A stretch of 64,000 bases of DNA from Scardovia inopinata JCM 12537 (GCF_001042695.1 NZ_AP012334.1:310001-374000); one strand, 5' to 3'. Positions 1 through 8,709 are shown, counted from the stretch's first letter. The notes: a model not told the origin generated them from the letters alone. Translations and numbers: made by a program.

Positions 1-1827
1 CCCCGGGGCGGATGGCCGGTCTTGCCGCACAAGCTTGATGAGATTGTTGAAACACAAGGCAATCTGGAGCAGGATATTACTGCTCTTGATACGGTTCTTG
101 CATCCACTCCTGAGAAGGCAGGACTGGAACGGGTTGATTTTGCTGCTTTGGAGGAGCGTCTGCGTGGTCTTTTCGAGGATCATCGTGCCCTGGATACTTT
201 GCCTGAGCGGGCCAGTCTGCTGAAAGAATGTGATGCCTTAGGCTTGTCTGAGCTCATCTCTGATTTCCGGCAGCGTGAGCTGGAACCGCAGTCCGCTCCT
301 GCTGAGCTTCTCCTGTCATGGTGGACGACAGTTTTTGAAGATATTGTTAGGTCGTCCTCAGTTATATCCAATCAAGATGGAGCCACTCTGTCCTCTGTGT
401 CCGAACGGTTTATGCAGGTCGATACCGAGCATGTGCGGAGCATAGGGGATATGGTCAACCAGGAACTGACTAAACGGCTGTCGGAAATCCTGTATTCGCG
501 TACCCAGGATGCGAATGAGCTTCATACCCTTCTGGCAAGCAAAAATACAGTCAGCGTTCAACGCCTGCAAGAAGAATTTGGCGATATAGTAAGCGCAGCT
601 AAACCTATTATGGTTGCTACTCCTGCTGCTCTTGCTAGCTCCGCTCCCTTGAAGAAACTGGCTGATATTGCCATTATTGATGCTGCGGCTCATATTCACC
701 CCCTTGAGTTGCTGAGTGTTTTAGCCAGAACGCAAACGGTCATTGTTCTGGCGCATACGCCAACCGTTTCCTCTGCTTCGGTAAAGTCTCTGATATCGCT
801 GCTTCCCTCTATAGCTGGACATGGTAAAAGCAGCGCTCGCGATCTGCGGCTTAATGCTTTTCTGCGCAATAATGGTTACGGCAATGATGTTCCCGCTCTG
901 GCTACCGACCAGGCCAGGGGAGCGGTCTCGTATCATTTCGTTGCTGCTAATGGTCTGTCTTCCGCAACAACGGGGGCTGTGGAAAGCACTGGGCGGGAGA
1001 TCGATGCCGTTGCTGATCTTGTTGAGCAGCACTTTAAGAAGTTAGGCCAGGTTCCTGTTCAGTATCGGTTAGTGGTAGTATGTCTGACCGATACTCAGCG
1101 CATCCGTTTGGGAGCCGAGCTGAAAGCCCGAAGTGCAGGCAATGAGGACCTGCGTAACTTCATGAAACACATGCAGGTTATTGATATTGACCATGTGGCC
1201 GGCGTCAGTGCTACCGATGTTATATTGTCTGTCAGTTTTGGCAAGAATAACCAGGGCGTACTCCTGCAGCAGTTTGGTGCTCTGGAACGTCCCAGAGGCA
1301 ATACTATGCTTTTGGACGCGCTAGCCATGGCTGAACACAACCTCGATATTGTGGCGACTTTTAAGGCTTCGGATATGAATCCTGAGCGGATACACCAGGA
1401 CGGTCCTCTCCTGCTTAAGCGTCTTCTGACCTGGGCTCAGGGACTTTCTGATGCTGATATTGCCGACTATGCTCTGCCTGCGGAACACAAAGATGATGCA
1501 CAGGCCCTCCTTCCTGACCTGGCCCGCCGCATTCGGCAACGGGGTTTGAAGGTGTGTATGAACTATGGATATAATCACGGAGACCGCATCCCCCTGGTAG
1601 TTGGCTTACCTGATAAGCCTTATACTCTGGCTGTTTGCACCGATGACAGGAATTTCATGTCGATAGCCTCTACCAGGCAGAGGCATCGCTTTAAGGTGGA
1701 AAACCTCCAGATGTTGGGATGGTCGGTGATGTATGTATGGAGTGTAGGCATGTTTGTTGATCCGGATAAGGAAGTCGACCGTATTGTGGCCTATCTCGCT
1801 AATGCTTATGACGAGAGGCTGTCCTGA
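1..1827 (+). CDS. C-terminal part of a degenerate SF1 helicase-like protein with a C-terminal REase-like domain (partial, left edge)
   Basis: The frame is open from base 1, so the 5' end lies outside the window; the first in-window start-like codon is TTG 22. About 600 residues are visible. The fold order resembles large actinobacterial DNA helicases that end in a restriction-endonuclease-like (MTES_1575-type) domain: a Walker B-like strand (IAIIDAAAH), a motif III-like strand (IVLAHTPT), a motif V-like segment (VAGVSATDVILSVS), and a C-terminal module with TRQRHRF and LGWSVMYVWSVG. The usual catalytic residues are missing: DEA(S)Q reads DAAAH, the motif VI arginine is absent, and the nuclease D and E positions read P and C. 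Enzymatic function is therefore doubtful. It overlaps the next gene by one base (TGATG), so the two are probably translationally coupled. The family call is an inference from motifs. Confidence 0.6.
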   Translation, partial: PRGGWPVLPHKLDEIVETQGNLEQDITALDTVLASTPEKAGLERVDFAALEERLRGLFEDHRALDTLPERASLLKECDALGLSELISDFRQRELEPQSAPAELLLSWWTTVFEDIVRSSSVISNQDGATLSSVSERFMQVDTEHVRSIGDMVNQELTKRLSEILYSRTQDANELHTLLASKNTVSVQRLQEEFGDIVSAAKPIMVATPAALASSAPLKKLADIAIIDAAAHIHPLELLSVLARTQTVIVLAHTPTVSSASVKSLISLLPSIAGHGKSSARDLRLNAFLRNNGYGNDVPALATDQARGAVSYHFVAANGLSSATTGAVESTGREIDAVADLVEQHFKKLGQVPVQYRLVVVCLTDTQRIRLGAELKARSAGNEDLRNFMKHMQVIDIDHVAGVSATDVILSVSFGKNNQGVLLQQFGALERPRGNTMLLDALAMAEHNLDIVATFKASDMNPERIHQDGPLLLKRLLTWAQGLSDADIADYALPAEHKDDAQALLPDLARRIRQRGLKVCMNYGYNHGDRIPLVVGLPDKPYTLAVCTDDRNFMSIASTRQRHRFKVENLQMLGWSVMYVWSVGMFVDPDKEVDRIVAYLANAYDERLS

Positions 1828-2108
1828 TGGAGGAATCTTATTCAGCTTTATCTCAGCCATCTGAACCGACGGCTTCCCGTGAGCCGATCTCTTCCGAGCA
1901 TGATCTGTCTGTCCCGAAACCGCCCGCGGGCAAGAGACGCGCTCATAAGCGGGTAGTTCGCAGGGGTACCGAATGGTTTGACGCTGACGGTATTAAGCTT
2001 GATCCCTCAGACCAGCTTGCGGCTAGAAGGAGTGAAGCTGATGAGGAAGAAAGAATCCTCAATGAGCTTCCTCCTCACTGGGGTATTTTTGATGCGGAGA
2101 AGAAATAA
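1827..2108 (+). CDS. Small charged hypothetical protein, 93 aa
   Basis: The start codon overlaps the stop of the helicase-like gene (TGATG), which points to translational coupling and a shared role. The protein has no signal peptide or membrane segment. It has a Ser/Pro-rich N-terminus, a basic stretch (KRRAHKRVVRRG) near residues 36-47, then an acidic C-terminal half with the ending PPHWGIFDAEKK. I do not recognise a named domain. The basic-then-acidic layout could suit nucleic acid or protein binding, but that is a guess. Its reality is supported by the overlap and by an intact frame in a gene-dense stretch. Confidence 0.6.
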   Translation: MEESYSALSQPSEPTASREPISSEHDLSVPKPPAGKRRAHKRVVRRGTEWFDADGIKLDPSDQLAARRSEADEEERILNELPPHWGIFDAEKK

Positions 2109-2129
2109 GCTCACCTCCTGGCGGCTAAT

Positions 2130-3026
2130 CTAATCACGGATATTGGTCACAATCAAGGGCGGTGGGTCATCAGCCTGGACAATGATTAAAGCACTGGCAA
2201 CAGGCAAAGCTACGGTTATTGTTGCCGGTTTCTCTTCGCTTCCAGTTAGGGAAAGTCCGGGTCGGCTGCTGCTGTTGACACTGAGAATCACTGCATTGTG
2301 AGCAATAAGGCAGCCCTGGTCCCTGTACTCGGAGTTCTCCGATGGCTCATTGTTATGTCTATTGTTATGCCGGCAGGGACTGCTGCTGATCAAATCTACT
2401 TTCTGACCAGCTCTTAAGATTGCTGAGGTACTGGCTGGGGAGATAGTCAAAGTGGTGTAATCTTTTGGATACGTGGGAGCAGAAGACAGTCCTGCTGGCA
2501 GGATTGGATCCCCTTTGTTGAAGGAAATTCGGGCAATCTTGCCCACCGCTTCTGATTCTGACCGGACGGTAGTCCCAGTCAGTGAGTTGGTCCTTTGAAA
2601 AGAGAGAACCAGGTCAGATGAATCAATTGTGCTCCCGGCCGAGATACTGTGTTTAGCCGTAATGACCGAAGCCTGAGCCTGGAAGGCTGCCAGATACTGC
2701 AGACTAGACCAGACAAAGAGGCCCGACAAGATGGCAAGCAGAATACGGCGTAAGAGGAGTCGCTGTCTGCGTCTGATGGGGGCAGGAATTTCTCTGTCGC
2801 CTGAAGATAATGATGCCGGCAGCCATGATGATCGGTATGTACTGGCCCGTCGCCTGGCTGGGGCTTTGGGCTTTGCTAGCCGTCGCGGACGATACTGCCT
2901 GTCATTGTGATGATGGGCAGGTGGGTGCTGTTTGAAGGAAGAAGAGGACGCAGGTACAGGGCTATCCTCTGGCATTAATACTCTTCCATTTCTTCCGTTG
3001 GGTACAGTGTGCGGTGATAGAGTCAT
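2130..3026 (-). CDS. SAF-domain membrane-anchored protein (CpaB/RcpC-like), 298 aa
   Basis: A long basic, Pro/Ser-rich cytoplasmic N-terminus (residues 1-94) is followed by one transmembrane helix (about 95-115, LLAILSGLFVWSSLQYLAAF) and an extracytoplasmic SAF domain (about 121-185), recognisable from ISAGSTIDSSDL, VGKIARISFNKGDPI and the following hydrophobic strands. SAF domains occur in CpaB/RcpC pilus assembly proteins and in FlgA. No pilus genes are nearby, so the link to Flp pili is only by family. The gene converges with the small hypothetical gene on its left. ATG 3026 lies just inside AT-rich upstream DNA with only a weak GGTGAT site. Confidence 0.7.
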   Translation of the reverse strand: MTLSPHTVPNGRNGRVLMPEDSPVPASSSSFKQHPPAHHHNDRQYRPRRLAKPKAPARRRASTYRSSWLPASLSSGDREIPAPIRRRQRLLLRRILLAILSGLFVWSSLQYLAAFQAQASVITAKHSISAGSTIDSSDLVLSFQRTNSLTGTTVRSESEAVGKIARISFNKGDPILPAGLSSAPTYPKDYTTLTISPASTSAILRAGQKVDLISSSPCRHNNRHNNEPSENSEYRDQGCLIAHNAVILSVNSSSRPGLSLTGSEEKPATITVALPVASALIIVQADDPPPLIVTNIRD

Positions 3027-3090
3027 ATCACCGTTATAGATTAAAAAACCTGCCGAAGTAAAACGAAAAAGAACTTGTGGTCAAACGTGA

Positions 3091-3115
3091 GACACGCCTT
3101 AGTTTGAGGCGTGTC
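3091..3115 (-). terminator. Stem-loop between fmdB-like and SAF genes
   Basis: Perfect 9-bp inverted repeat, GACACGCCT (3091-3099) and AGGCGTGTC (3107-3115), with a 7-base loop. It lies downstream of the leftward zinc-ribbon gene and upstream of the leftward SAF gene. There is no good U-run directly after it on the minus strand, so it could be a weak terminator or an operator instead. Confidence 0.4.
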
Positions 3116-3149
3116 GTGATGTGAATAAGTATGTGGAAAACTCTGCGGT

Positions 3150-3193
3150 CTTGTGTATCCCTGGGTACCCTTATGTATCCTTGTGTATCCCTG
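3150..3193. repeat. Short tandem repeats, CTTGTGTATCCCTG type
   Basis: The 14-base unit CTTGTGTATCCCTG occurs at 3150-3163 and again at 3180-3193, with a shortened variant (CTTATGTATCC) at 3170-3180 between them. They sit in the roughly 250-base gap between the SAF gene and the fmdB-like gene. Function unknown; they may be slippage products or binding sites. Confidence 0.7.
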
Positions 3194-3273
3194 TCTATAA
3201 GTCCTGTTCTGGGTTCAGTCTTTTCCCGATCTGTTCTTCGATGGTGTATCTGACTCTTCGTCCGCGACAGCGC

Positions 3274-3483
3274 TTATTTTTTACTGCCTGACTTGGTCGA
3301 GCCAGATCTTCCGTCTGTTCTGTAGAAACCACTGCCCTTAAAACTAATGGGAACTGCTGAATAAACCTGGTGAACCTGTTTTTGGCCGCATTGAGGGCAA
3401 ACTGTCAGCGGTGCATCGGTAAAAGAACGTACCTGGGTGAAATCGTACCCGCAGTTCTTGCAGCGGTAATGATAAGTCGGCAT
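3274..3483 (-). CDS. FmdB-family zinc ribbon protein, 69 aa
   Basis: A short protein with the classic FmdB/CxxC layout: MPTYHYRCKNCGYDF at the N-terminus and CPQCG about 20 residues later, giving a four-cysteine zinc ribbon in residues 7-35. The C-terminus is Gly/Ser/Lys rich (FKGSGFYRTDGR then SGSTKSGSKK), as usual for actinobacterial members. The family is described as putative regulatory protein FmdB, but its molecular role is mostly unknown. It lies in the same orientation as the formyl-THF cyclo-ligase gene upstream (160-base gap). Confidence 0.9.
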   Translation of the reverse strand: MPTYHYRCKNCGYDFTQVRSFTDAPLTVCPQCGQKQVHQVYSAVPISFKGSGFYRTDGRSGSTKSGSKK

Positions 3484-3643
3484 AGTACCTCGTTAAATCT
3501 GTACAGTCAGGCTCGCATGACAATGTCATCAAAGCTAAGCCTCCAATGAATACCTAACCTATCCTAGTAAACCCTTGGACTGTTGCCTTGGACTGTTGCC
3601 TCGCAGAGCAAAAAACCGGTATCGTTTGCATCCGTAAACTTTT

Positions 3644-4393
3644 TCAAATTCCAGACCCCAGCCAAACCCACTTATCTGGCAGGAGAGCGGCTGTCAGGGC
3701 TATATCCCAGGAATCATGGGGGATAGATTGGGGGATGGATTGAGGGAGAGACTCTCCTTTGCCCAAGAACTCTTCTGGCCATACGACTCCAGCCAGAATT
3801 GCTGATGGACTGGCATAGGTCAGAGCGCGGTCGTACCAGCCAGCCCCGCGTCCGATCCGGTAACCTGCTTGATCAATAGCAAAGGAGGGGACAAAAATTA
3901 GATCCGCCTGACTGAGCTTTTGCGCCGAAAGAATGCCTCCGGAAGGATCGTCCGGCAGATGGGACAGCGTGCTTCTGTGAATAATCTCCCCTTCTGCATA
4001 GGCCCCCCAAGCTAATCCTCGTCCATCCTTGCCTAATCTGGGAACTATAACTGATGCCCCTAAACGCAAGAATAAGTCCATAGCTGGCCGCAGATCAATC
4101 TCTCCAGGCATAGGGAGAAAACCGGCAACAGTCAGATGATGCGTACTCTTTTTCTGACAATAAAGTTTTGTCTGTTCCTGAAGTTTCGGTTTCCGTCGCT
4201 GTGATTGCTGAAGCAGGGTAAAAGGCAACGAATCAGGATCAGCCTTACTGCATATACTATTCTGAACGGTGAGCGCCAGTTTCTGTCCAGCCCGCCAGCA
4301 GTCCTGTCTGTTCACAGATTCCCTTCTGTGGGAGGCCCACAATCTCACATCTTTCTTGGTTGCGAAGGTAATGCCGTCAGACTTGCTGGTCAT
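3644..4393 (-). CDS. 5-formyltetrahydrofolate cyclo-ligase, 249 aa
   Basis: Converts 5-formyl-THF to 5,10-methenyl-THF using ATP, returning the storage or inhibitor form of folate to the one-carbon pool. The diagnostic features are the central PMPGEIDLRP segment, the substrate strand DLIFVPSFAID, and the glycine-rich GRGAGWYDRAL loop in the C-terminal part, equivalent to the family GxGxGYYDR motif. The Lys/Arg-rich N-terminus (KKDVRLWASHRRE) is also typical. It is slightly longer than the usual 180-220 aa. Its start codon lies only 22 bases from the start of the divergent acetyltransferase gene, so the two promoters must overlap the coding sequences. Confidence 0.9.
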   Translation of the reverse strand: MTSKSDGITFATKKDVRLWASHRRESVNRQDCWRAGQKLALTVQNSICSKADPDSLPFTLLQQSQRRKPKLQEQTKLYCQKKSTHHLTVAGFLPMPGEIDLRPAMDLFLRLGASVIVPRLGKDGRGLAWGAYAEGEIIHRSTLSHLPDDPSGGILSAQKLSQADLIFVPSFAIDQAGYRIGRGAGWYDRALTYASPSAILAGVVWPEEFLGKGESLPQSIPQSIPHDSWDIALTAALLPDKWVWLGSGI

Positions 4394-4415
4394 GATTTGA
4401 GCTTACCATACTAAT

Positions 4416-5240
4416 ATGTCAGGCTTTTTTCGGGATCTGTTTGCTCCCAAGCGGCGCGGTCTGGTTGATGACAGTCATTTTATACTTCCTGATGCCATCG
4501 GTCCCATACAGGGGGGTGTGCTCAGCCGCTATTATGCGCGGGGTGGCGTGAATATGGACCAGAAGAATCCACCACATGTACAAAATGGCAATTCCCAAAA
4601 CAACGGCCCTGCTGGAGGCTTAGAATCTGTTCCCACATCTGGTTCCACACCTGTCCCTACACCTACTGATTCCCTGATTCTGCGGCCAATGCAGATGGAT
4701 TTCCAGGATGAATGGACTAATTTACGGTGGAGGAATGACGACTGGCTTAAACCTTGGGAATCCGATAATCCCTTGAAAAATCAGGAAAGCAGAGAGAGCG
4801 CTGGTCTTACTTTTAATGCTTGGATTATGAATATTCGCAAAACGGAAGCAGCCGGAACTGGCAGTATTTTTGCAATTTTTCACCGGGGAGTGATGATTGG
4901 ACAAATTTCGCTGGGGGCTATGGTGTATGGATCAATCAGATCCGGGATTATTGGCTACTGGATAGATCAGGGTCAGGCCGGACACGGGTATATTCCCCGG
5001 GCAGCCGCCCAACTCTGTGACTGGGCATTCTTTGATGAAACAGGCCCCCGCCTGCATCGGATTGAGATCGATATGATACCGGATAATTTCCGATCTGTTC
5101 GGGTCGCTCAAAAACTGGGGTTTACTGAGGAAGGCTTGCGCAGACGTTATATGTATATTAATGGACAGTGGACAGATCACCGAATTTTTTCTCTCTTATC
5201 TGATGAATTTCCGCATAAGATCTGCGACAGACTAAACTGA
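4416..5240 (+). CDS. RimJ/RimL-type GNAT N-acetyltransferase, 274 aa
   Basis: The C-terminal half (about residues 88-270) is a GNAT domain of the RimJ/RimL type: LILRPMQ at the start, TNLRWRNDDWLKPWE, IGYWIDQGQAGHGYI as the acetyl-CoA loop, RIEIDMIPDNFRSVRVAQKLGF as the family signature region (split here by its own variation), and EEGLRRRYMYINGQWTDHRIFSLL at the end, of which short parts are diagnostic. Substrate is probably a protein N-terminus or a small amine and cannot be fixed from sequence. An N-terminal extension of about 85 residues includes a low-complexity Asn/Pro/Thr linker. The start is 22 bases from the divergent folate gene and has no clear Shine-Dalgarno site, so translation may be leaderless; a later ATG at 4554 is possible. 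Confidence 0.85.
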   Translation: MSGFFRDLFAPKRRGLVDDSHFILPDAIGPIQGGVLSRYYARGGVNMDQKNPPHVQNGNSQNNGPAGGLESVPTSGSTPVPTPTDSLILRPMQMDFQDEWTNLRWRNDDWLKPWESDNPLKNQESRESAGLTFNAWIMNIRKTEAAGTGSIFAIFHRGVMIGQISLGAMVYGSIRSGIIGYWIDQGQAGHGYIPRAAAQLCDWAFFDETGPRLHRIEIDMIPDNFRSVRVAQKLGFTEEGLRRRYMYINGQWTDHRIFSLLSDEFPHKICDRLN

Positions 5241-5274
5241 AGAAATGACAAGTGTGTGATTTACCCTTAGAGGT

Positions 5275-6375
5275 ATGGACATTGGATCGATGAGCAGCAT
5301 AGTTTTTGCCCTTGTCATCCTGGTTGCGCTTTTTGCCCTGATCCCTCTGCTTACCAAGAGGGGAATGATGAACGCTGCCCGGCATGATGAGGACCGCTAT
5401 TCCTCATCCCTCCACCTTGTTGAGCTTGACCCGCAAACAGATGAGCCAGTTAAGCAGAAAACGTCACATACAACGGATCCAGGCAGGGATCCAGGCAAGA
5501 AAGACAATACTATGAGTCAGTCTCCCTCAGTTTCCACGATGAACGGGGCCGCACGTTCCACCGTGCAGGATCATATTGATAGGGTGCGCAATGAGCGTCG
5601 TAAAGCTATTCGCCGTCGTCGCCTGGTTGTTCTTTCTCTTCTGCTTCTGGGAGTCGCTCTCATTCTGCTTAGCCTGTTCACTCCAATTAGCCCTTGGTAT
5701 GCGGCAATTCCGGCAGTACTCCTGATTGCTGTTCTTGCCCTTGGCGCCAGAGCAACAGCCCGGGCCAGAAAATGGGAAAGAACAATCCGCAGGGCTTTTC
5801 CTCGGGGTACCGGGGGGAGCGCGGATAAGGTTTCCTCTCCCTCAAGGCAGAACCATCATGGTAGTAGCAGAGCTGGCAGCAGCCATCGATCCGGAAACAA
5901 TGACCGTTTTCATGCCGACCGCTCCCTAATCGATTCTCTGGCCCAGGTCGAAGATCCCGCCGATAAAACAGGAACCATGAGCAGGGTAGAGATTCAAGAG
6001 ACATTGACCTTGGCCATTCGGGAGCAGGCGGCGGCTGTTCGCGGCCGTGCTCAAAGGAGAATGCAGGCGCTGCAGGAAAAGCAGGCTGTGGCTGACACTA
6101 CTACTCCCGTCAGCAGCAGGGAGATTGTTTCCCATCGTCAGGTTTCTCAGGCTGTTCCCCCCGCTAATCCTCCAGCTATTCCTTCTTCCGATATGGCAGC
6201 GGGCTGGAGTCGAGCAGAAGGCGGAGATGAGCCGTCCGAGACTCTTGGAGCTGATATCGATGCCATTCTCAGCCGTCGCCTTTCTGACTCTGGAGAATTT
6301 AACTCTGGAGAATTTAACTCTGAAGAGTTTGCAGAGAATCGTGAATCCTCCCAGCCTGTACATTCAGCCGAATAA
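5275..6375 (+). CDS. Bitopic/polytopic membrane protein of unknown function, 366 aa
   Basis: A hydrophobic helix lies at the very N-terminus (about residues 6-24, IVFALVILVALFALIPLL). A polar stretch follows, then a basic segment (RNERRKAIRRRRL), two hydrophobic helices in residues about 119-165 (VVLSLLLLGVALILLSLF and YAAIPAVLLIAVLALGA), and a long polar cytoplasmic tail rich in Arg, Ser and Gln. The tail ends with tandem copies of SGEFN. No enzyme motif is seen. Such small membrane proteins with basic tails are common next to housekeeping genes in bifidobacteria. ATG 5275 has a cramped Shine-Dalgarno site; ATG 5290 is an alternative start. It follows the acetyltransferase gene by 34 bases and may be co-transcribed with it. 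Confidence 0.65.
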   Translation: MDIGSMSSIVFALVILVALFALIPLLTKRGMMNAARHDEDRYSSSLHLVELDPQTDEPVKQKTSHTTDPGRDPGKKDNTMSQSPSVSTMNGAARSTVQDHIDRVRNERRKAIRRRRLVVLSLLLLGVALILLSLFTPISPWYAAIPAVLLIAVLALGARATARARKWERTIRRAFPRGTGGSADKVSSPSRQNHHGSSRAGSSHRSGNNDRFHADRSLIDSLAQVEDPADKTGTMSRVEIQETLTLAIREQAAAVRGRAQRRMQALQEKQAVADTTTPVSSREIVSHRQVSQAVPPANPPAIPSSDMAAGWSRAEGGDEPSETLGADIDAILSRRLSDSGEFNSGEFNSEEFAENRESSQPVHSAE

Positions 6376-6439
6376 GCCAGAATTGCATAGTGTGCTATAC
6401 GGCGTTTCCTCAATATTTGTAACGCTTTTAGCTTAGCAT

Positions 6440-6466
6440 TTAGCACTCTTGTTGGCTGAGTGCTAA
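6440..6466 (+). promoter_or_regulatory. CIRCE element (HrcA operator)
   Basis: Perfect match to TTAGCACTC-N9-GAGTGCTAA: left arm 6440-6448, right arm 6458-6466. CIRCE is bound by the HrcA repressor, which controls chaperonin genes in response to heat and protein misfolding. A promoter, TTGGCT (6452-6457) with an 18-base spacer and TATGAT (6476-6481), overlaps it, so bound HrcA would block RNA polymerase. Confidence 0.95.
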
Positions 6467-6572
6467 CCTCCACGCTATGATAGTAAGTAGCGTTCTGTGC
6501 GGATGGGTGTTCGTCAGCTGCTCACCTGCCCGTGCGCTGAAAGTCGAAACACTTGTGGAAAGGATGGTTATA

Positions 6573-6866
6573 GTGGCAATAGCACTCAAACCATTGGAAG
6601 ATAAGATTATTATCAAGCAGGCTCCGGCAGAGACCACAACAGCATCTGGATTGGTTATTCCGGACACTGCTAAGGAAAAGCCTCAGCAGGGTGAAGTCCT
6701 GGCCGTTGGCCCCGGTCGCCGTGATGATAAGGGCGAGAGGGTTCCCATGGATGTTAAAGAAGGGGACCGCGTTCTTTACTCCAAGTATGGCGGCACTGAA
6801 GTTACTTACAAAGGTGAAGACTATTTGATTGTTTCTGCTCGCGATATTTTGGCAACCCTTCAGTAG
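6573..6866 (+). CDS. groES: Co-chaperonin GroES (10 kDa), 97 aa
   Basis: GroES forms the heptameric lid of the GroEL folding chamber. All family marks are present: [11 protein letters not shown] at the N-terminus, a mobile loop around [21 protein letters not shown] (quoted here only as a position, residues about 17-36), [30 protein letters not shown], and [12 protein letters not shown] at the end. GTG 6573 is chosen because GGAAAGG (6557-6563) lies 9 bases upstream; an in-frame ATG at 6564 is too close to that site. groEL is not adjacent, as is normal in bifidobacteria. Control is by the CIRCE element about 105 bases upstream. Confidence 0.93.
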   Translation: MAIALKPLEDKIIIKQAPAETTTASGLVIPDTAKEKPQQGEVLAVGPGRRDDKGERVPMDVKEGDRVLYSKYGGTEVTYKGEDYLIVSARDILATLQ

Positions 6867-6941
6867 GAACAGCAATTTTGTTCTTGCAGCAGGTCTTATG
6901 GGTATACTGAGTGTATTCTGAGACGGTTGTAGCAGGACTAT

Positions 6942-6988
6942 AAGGCTGGAGTTTTGATTCTTGAAGTCGGGACTCCAGCCTTTTATTA
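6942..6988 (+). terminator. Rho-independent terminator after groES
   Basis: Perfect 11-bp stem AAGGCTGGAGT (6942-6952) and ACTCCAGCCTT (6972-6982) with a 19-base loop, followed by a T-rich tract (TTATTATTTTTATT). It lies 75 bases after the groES stop codon. Confidence 0.9.
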
Positions 6989-7113
6989 TTTTTATTAGTT
7001 TTATTATTTTCTATCTGACTGTCTTTCTGGACCCCCTACCATATCTTAAATTTTTAAATTATGCAATAATAGACCTTTCTATGTATATACATGTTATGTA
7101 CTAGACTGGCTAT

Positions 7114-8208
7114 ATGGTTACCGAATTCAAACATAGAGCAATAATTGATACGATTCCCAGCTACGTTCAGGGCAAGCCAGCTCCCCGAATCAGCGGTCTG
7201 ACTCCCTATAAGCTGTCCAGCAACGAAAATCCCTACCCGCCCTTGCCTGGTGTTCAGAAAGTTCTGGAGGAGGGTCCGCTGCAGCATTTTAACCGGTATC
7301 CTGATATGAGAGGGACGGCGATTTGTCAGCGGATTGCAGATTTATACAAGGTCAAGCTGGAGAATGTAGTCCTGGGGGCAGGATCCACTGAAATTATCAC
7401 CCAGCTGATCAACATTGTGGCCGGCCCAGGCGATGAGATTGTTTATCCCTGGCGCAGCTTTGAAGCCTATCCCATCATTGTGGCTAATGCCGGTGCTGTC
7501 AGTGTGCAGGTGCCTCTGACGGCCGATTGCAGACACGACATCGATGCTATGATTGCTGCTCTGACTGACCGTACTCGCTTGGTTATTGTCAACAATCCCA
7601 ATAATCCCACTGCAACTTCGGTTTCCCGCCAGGAGGTGGAGAAACTGATGGCCGCAGTTCCTCCCGACGTCCTGGTCTTGATGGATGAGGCATATTTTCA
7701 ATTCAATCAGGATCCGGACCGGAGCATCGCCCGCCAGGTCTGGGATCGTTATCCCAACATGGTCATTGCGCAGACTTTCTCCAAGGCTTATGGCTTGGCT
7801 GGTTTGAGGATTGGCTATGGGATTGCCCGACCGGAAATCGCCGATGCCATGATGAAAGCTGCCTTGCCTTTCGCCGTGTCTGATTTAGCTCAAACAGCCG
7901 CTTTGACAAGCCTCGATTTGGAAGATGAACTCATGGACAGGGTTAAGCTTATTGTCTCTGAGAGAGACCGTCTTATGAATGCCCTGAGAGAGCAAGGATG
8001 GACGACCATTCCTCAGTCTCAGGCTAACTATTTCTGGCTGCCATTAGGACCGAAGACAGATCAGGCATATGAGCGATTCCGTCAGCAGGCCCTGGCTGTG
8101 CGCGCTTTCAGCGGAGATGGGATCCGGGTATCGGTTGGTTTGCCTGAAGCTAACGACAGAGTACTTGCCCTCTGCCAGGAATTGTATAATGATGGTTTTG
8201 AAGCTTGA
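7114..8208 (+). CDS. hisC: Histidinol-phosphate/aromatic aminotransferase (HisC/Pat type), 364 aa
   Basis: A class I/II PLP-dependent aminotransferase of the HisC group, which transfers an amino group from glutamate to imidazole acetol-phosphate or, for the closely related Pat enzymes, to phenylpyruvate. Visible motifs: KLSSNENPYPP near the N-terminus, LGAGSTEII (phosphate-binding), NNPNNPTAT, VLMDEAYFQF (PLP pyridine Asp), TFSKAYGLAGLRIGYG with Lys224 as the Schiff-base lysine, and RDRL then GIRVSVGLPEAN with the carboxylate Arg. Length is normal. No other his genes are nearby, so a Pat-like role in phenylalanine formation is as likely as histidine synthesis. No clear Shine-Dalgarno site precedes ATG 7114. 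Confidence 0.85.
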   Translation: MVTEFKHRAIIDTIPSYVQGKPAPRISGLTPYKLSSNENPYPPLPGVQKVLEEGPLQHFNRYPDMRGTAICQRIADLYKVKLENVVLGAGSTEIITQLINIVAGPGDEIVYPWRSFEAYPIIVANAGAVSVQVPLTADCRHDIDAMIAALTDRTRLVIVNNPNNPTATSVSRQEVEKLMAAVPPDVLVLMDEAYFQFNQDPDRSIARQVWDRYPNMVIAQTFSKAYGLAGLRIGYGIARPEIADAMMKAALPFAVSDLAQTAALTSLDLEDELMDRVKLIVSERDRLMNALREQGWTTIPQSQANYFWLPLGPKTDQAYERFRQQALAVRAFSGDGIRVSVGLPEANDRVLALCQELYNDGFEA

Positions 8209-8394
8209 TACTACAGGTTTATTACCGTTTTATTATCGGTTTAGATAGGTTCGATTAGGATCGAGCCCTTGTCTTCGCTTCCGTATCTTCACAAGAATTT
8301 AAAAAAAATTTTGATGGATACGGCATGTTGCACTTGCATATCGCTAAAAAAAGTGGCAGACTAGCAAAGTTGCCTTTGCGGGAGCAAGAGCAAT

Positions 8395-8477
8395 GGCGGA
8401 TTTCCCAAGCGGTCAAAGGGAGCTGACTGTAAATCAGCCGCTACTTAGCTTCAGTGGTTCGAATCCACTATCCGCCA
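8395..8477 (+). tRNA. tRNA-Tyr (GTA)
   Basis: Acceptor stem GGCGGAT/ATCCGCC, discriminator A8477, long variable arm as expected for tRNA-Tyr, anticodon stem GCTGA/TCAGC with loop CTGTAAA, and anticodon GTA at 8429-8431. The T arm contains GGTTCGAATCC. CCA is not encoded. Confidence 0.95.
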
Positions 8478-8478
8478 C

Positions 8479-8550
<72 letters not shown>

Positions 8551-8554
8551 CTCT

Positions 8555-8628
8555 GGCGGGATAGCTCAGCTGGCTAGAGCGTACGACTCATAATCGTAAG
8601 GTCAGGAGTTCGAGTCTCCTTCTCGCTA
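8555..8628 (+). tRNA. tRNA-Met (CAT), elongator type
   Basis: Acceptor stem GGCGGGA/TCTCGCT (two G-U pairs), discriminator A8628, anticodon stem TACGA/TCGTA, anticodon CAT at 8589-8591. It directly precedes rpmG. A CAT anticodon could also be a lysidine-modified tRNA-Ile, but the sequence fits elongator Met better. Confidence 0.9.
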
Positions 8629-8709
8629 CGAGGAAAATCGTTTGTGCTCGTCCATAGGACACTATACTTTAGTGTGCTTGGAAGAATAATACATAATGAA
8701 AGGTGAACA

